Part shown: positions 40,115 through 42,668 of the stretch, in pieces
Layout of the letters: the number at the start of each line of letters is the position of its first letter
Numbering within the stretch: position 1 is the first letter of the stretch
Source of the DNA: CAG-791 sp045546175
GTDB taxonomy: Bacteria > Bacillota > Clostridia > Lachnospirales > Lachnospiraceae
DNA: 42,668 bases
NCBI GenBank assembly: GCA_045546175.1
Contig: JAZQCI010000066.1
Coordinates: 1 to 42,668, forward strand
Reading direction: 5' to 3'
Position numbers and translations under genes: made by a program
The notes under the pieces: generated by a model
The model's input: only the letters and a program-made list of their open reading frames with translations
Databases searched by the model: none
Told to the model about the DNA's origin: nothing

Positions 40115-42668
40115 TTACTTAATCATTCCTTCCAGCACGCCGCTCGCGGCCTCCAGGGCCTTGCCGATGCCGGCAGGGTTCTTGCCGCCTGCCTGAGCCA
40201 TGGTGGGACGTCCGCCGCCGCCACCGCCGACTTCCTTCGCGATCGCTTTGATGAGGTTGCCCGCATGAGCGCCCTTCTTCACGACATCGTCGGTCGCCAT
40301 GGTCATGATGTTGACCTTGCCGCCCTTTTCGGAGATGAGAAGGACAACGCCGCTGCCCAGTTTCTCCTTGAGCTGGTCGCCCAGGTCGCGGAGACCGTTC
40401 ATGTCGACGTCTTTGAGGGAAGTGGCAAGGAACTTGACGCCCTTGATCTCCACAACCTTGTCCATGACATCGCCCAGCGCGCTCTGCGCTTCCTTGGCCT
40501 TGAGAGACTCGTTCTCGCTCTTAACGGCCTTGAGCTCTTCCTGGAGCTTCTTGATGTGATCCGCCAGTGTGTCAGGAGTAGCCTTGACAAGAGAAGCTGC
40601 CTCGTGCATCTTCTTCTCCATATCCTCGTAGTAAGCGCGGACATTGTCGCCGGTCAGCGCTTCGATTCTGCGCACGCCCGCTGCGACACCGTTCTCGGAC
40701 AGGATCTTGAACTGGCCGATCTGGCTGGTGTTCTTTACATGCGTGCCGCCGCAGAGCTCGGTGGAGAACTCGCCCATCTTGACGACGCGGACTTCGTCGC
40801 CGTATTTCTCGCCGAACAGCGCCATGGCGCCGCTCTTCTTGGCGTCCTCGATGCCCATGACTGCGGTCTTGACATCAAGACCCTCGGAGATCTTCTCGTT
40901 TACGAGATCTTCCACAGCCTTGATCTCTTCCGCCGTCATCGCCTGGAAGTGGCTGAAGTCAAATCTGGTGCGGTCGGCATCCTGGTAGGATCCCTTCTGC
41001 TCGACGTGTGTGCCAAGAACGACGCGCAGTGCCTTCTGCATGAGGTGGGTCGCGCTGTGGTTTCTGCAGGTGTCGCGGCGATTCTTCGCGTCGACCTTGA
41101 GAGTGACCACGTCGCCCATCTTGAACATGCCGCCTGTGACTACGCCGATGTGCGCGATCTTGGAACCTGCCACGTGCTCGGTCTTCTCGACCTTGAAGGT
41201 GCTCTTTCCGCAGACGATCTCGCCGATATCGCCGACCTGTCCGCCCATGGTGCCGTAGAAAGGAGTTTCCTTTGTGATGATCGCGGCGCGCATGCCGTCG
41301 GTCACGGCCTCGGCCACCTCATCGGGCTCCTCGTCCGCTTCGTCGTGGAGCTGCGCCAGCGCGATGATCTCGCTGTCCTGGACCAGCTTGTCATAGCCGT
41401 CGAATTCGGAGCCCTTGGAAGCGTCCATCTGATCGTAAACGGTCGCTTCTTTGCCGCTCATGGAAGTCTTGATCCAACTGCCCTTGGATCTCTCGCGGGC
41501 CTCTGCTCTCGCCTTCTCAAATCCATCGACGTCGACGTCAAATCCGTTCTCGACCAACACGTCCTGCGTGGAGTCGATCGGGAATCCGTATGTATCGTAG
41601 AGGAGGAAAGCGTCGTCGCCGGACAGCTCTTTTTTGCCCTCTGCGCGGAGCTTCTCCATCATGCCTGCCAAAATATCGAGACCCTGGTCGATGGTCTTAG
41701 CAAATCTCTCTTCCTCGATAGCCAGGTTCTTGAGGATGAATACTTTCTTCTCCTCAAGCTCAGGATAACCGCCCTTGGATCCCTCGATGACCGCTTCCGC
41801 GAGCTTTGTCATGAAAGCGTCCTTGATGCCGAGCTTTCTGCCCTGACGGATCGCGCGGCGGATCAGACGGCGGAGAACATAGCCTCTGCCCTCGTTGCTC
41901 GCCATGATACCGTCGGAGATCATGAAGGTCGCGCTGCGGATGTGGTCTGTGATGATACGCACGGAGACATCCGTCTCGTGATCTTTGCCGTACTCGCAGC
42001 CTGCAAGCGCGCATACTTCATCTCTGAGCGCGCGGACAGTATCCACGTCAAACAGGGAAGCTACGTCCTGAACAGCTACTGCCAGACGCTCCAGGCCCAT
42101 GCCTGTGTCGATGTTTTTGTGCTCGAGCCCAGTGTAGTTGCCGTGTCCGTCGTTGTTGAACTGGGAGAATACGACGTTCCATACTTCCATGAAGCGGTCG
42201 CCTTCGCCGCCCATGACGTCCTCGGGACCGTTCCCCCACTTCTCGCCGCGGTCATAGTAGATCTCGGTGCAGGGGCCGCAGGGACCGGATCCGTGCTCCC
42301 AGAAGTTATCTTCCTTGCCGAACTTGTAAATTCGCTCAGCCGGGATGTGCATGTCGTTGAGCCAGATATTATAGGCTTCATCATCGCCTTCGTAAACGGA
42401 AGGATAGAGTCTCTCGGGATCGAGGCCGACCCACTCAGTCAGGAATTCCCATGCCCACGGAATAGATTCTTTCTTGAAATAGTCGCCGAAAGAGAAGTTT
42501 CCGAGCATCTCGAAGAAAGTGCCGTGGCGCGCTGTTTTGCCTACATTTTCAAGGTCGCCTGTGCGGATGCACTTCTGGCAGGTCGTCACACGCCTCCTCG
42601 GCGGGATCTCCTCGCCTGTGAAATAGGGCTTAAGGGGAGCCATTCCGGAGTTGATGATCAGAAGGCTC
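40115..42668 (-). CDS. alaS: Alanine--tRNA ligase, 5' end beyond window
   Basis: AlaRS charges tRNA-Ala and proofreads mischarged serine and glycine. About 850 residues are visible. The frame stays open past the ATG at 42643 to the edge, reading SLLIINSG, so roughly the first 40 residues are missing. The aminoacylation domain shows RHGTFFEMLGNFSFGDYFK and EIYYDRG, then the tRNA-recognition region. The editing domain has NHSATHLM (HxxxH) and CGGTHV (Cys-x3-His), and a C-terminal DHHA1-type domain ends with a glycine-rich GGGGGGRPTMAQAGG motif. All key residues are present. A strong UUCG terminator follows. Any T-box leader would lie outside the window. Confidence 0.98.
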   Translation of the reverse strand, partial: SLLIINSGMAPLKPYFTGEEIPPRRRVTTCQKCIRTGDLENVGKTARHGTFFEMLGNFSFGDYFKKESIPWAWEFLTEWVGLDPERLYPSVYEGDDEAYNIWLNDMHIPAERIYKFGKEDNFWEHGSGPCGPCTEIYYDRGEKWGNGPEDVMGGEGDRFMEVWNVVFSQFNNDGHGNYTGLEHKNIDTGMGLERLAVAVQDVASLFDVDTVRALRDEVCALAGCEYGKDHETDVSVRIITDHIRSATFMISDGIMASNEGRGYVLRRLIRRAIRQGRKLGIKDAFMTKLAEAVIEGSKGGYPELEEKKVFILKNLAIEEERFAKTIDQGLDILAGMMEKLRAEGKKELSGDDAFLLYDTYGFPIDSTQDVLVENGFDVDVDGFEKARAEARERSKGSWIKTSMSGKEATVYDQMDASKGSEFDGYDKLVQDSEIIALAQLHDEADEEPDEVAEAVTDGMRAAIITKETPFYGTMGGQVGDIGEIVCGKSTFKVEKTEHVAGSKIAHIGVVTGGMFKMGDVVTLKVDAKNRRDTCRNHSATHLMQKALRVVLGTHVEQKGSYQDADRTRFDFSHFQAMTAEEIKAVEDLVNEKISEGLDVKTAVMGIEDAKKSGAMALFGEKYGDEVRVVKMGEFSTELCGGTHVKNTSQIGQFKILSENGVAAGVRRIEALTGDNVRAYYEDMEKKMHEAASLVKATPDTLADHIKKLQEELKAVKSENESLKAKEAQSALGDVMDKVVEIKGVKFLATSLKDVDMNGLRDLGDQLKEKLGSGVVLLISEKGGKVNIMTMATDDVVKKGAHAGNLIKAIAKEVGGGGGGRPTMAQAGGKNPAGIGKALEAASGVLEGMIK

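Overview
The window reads as a chromosomal segment of a Gram-positive anaerobe of the class Clostridia, most likely Lachnospiraceae. The basis is an Na+-pumping biotin decarboxylase operon, many lipoproteins with a lipobox, strong AGGAGG ribosome binding sites, a PTS-dependent dihydroxyacetone kinase, a DUF1292 protein, a SpoVK/CbbX-type ATPase and a perfect CcpA-type cre site. GC is moderately high by eye. No tRNA, rRNA, CRISPR array, transposase or phage gene was seen. Species was not assigned.

Layout, left to right. 1-3061 (minus): acyl-CoA-type Na+ decarboxylase operon (carboxyltransferase, lipoprotein OadG-type subunit, biotin carrier, beta subunit cut by the window edge). 3147-4689 (minus): scpB and a membrane-anchored metallophosphoesterase. 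4724-5063: rpsU as a single-gene unit with a near-consensus promoter and a UUCG terminator. 5072-11124 (minus): an accessory run holding an esterase-like protein with a disrupted nucleophile motif, two low-complexity small proteins, a lipoprotein with an internal duplication, a CpXC protein, a Sir2 deacylase and two more lipoproteins. 11354-12918 (minus): a PIN/NYN-like nuclease-fold protein with a long Ser-Asp-Glu repeat.

12983-15263 (plus): dihydroxyacetone kinase in the order dhaL-dhaM-dhaK. 15417-18052: a PAP2 phosphatase facing a three-gene unit (cytidylate-kinase-like, zinc-ribbon DUF4234, DUF2752) whose promoter abuts a perfect palindrome. 18097-19767: a TetR regulator divergent from a DegV fatty-acid-binding protein, with repeated 18-bp operator-like sites between them. 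19867-20118 (minus): a DUF1292 protein. 20320-22661 (plus): a one-polypeptide glucose-family PTS permease under a cre site.

22696-28309 (minus): a tightly overlapping seven-gene unit (lipoprotein, scpA, small protein, Y-family polymerase, small YolD-like protein, SpoU methyltransferase, MBL hydrolase). scpA therefore lies about 22.5 kb from scpB. 28523-34741 (minus): a complete Opp oligopeptide importer, oppB-C-D-F, then oppA behind its own promoter. 34973-39741 (minus): LOG-family phosphoribohydrolase, CbbX-like AAA ATPase, TPR/SEC-C protein, small conserved protein and an unusual MBL-fold protein. 39803-40024: a 74-bp tandem repeat. 40055-42668 (minus): alaS, cut at its 5' end.

Most genes are ordinary core or metabolic genes. 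The least explained sequence is non-coding: two families of palindromic repeats sitting just past stop codons (35034-35193 with 39105-39130; 28359-28514 with 19782-19802), the 74-bp array, and several clean palindromes beside promoters. I did not find a complete new multi-gene system that I could defend. The best protein candidates for new biology are the PIN-like Ser-Asp repeat protein, the esterase-like protein lacking its serine, and the MBL protein with an altered metal motif.
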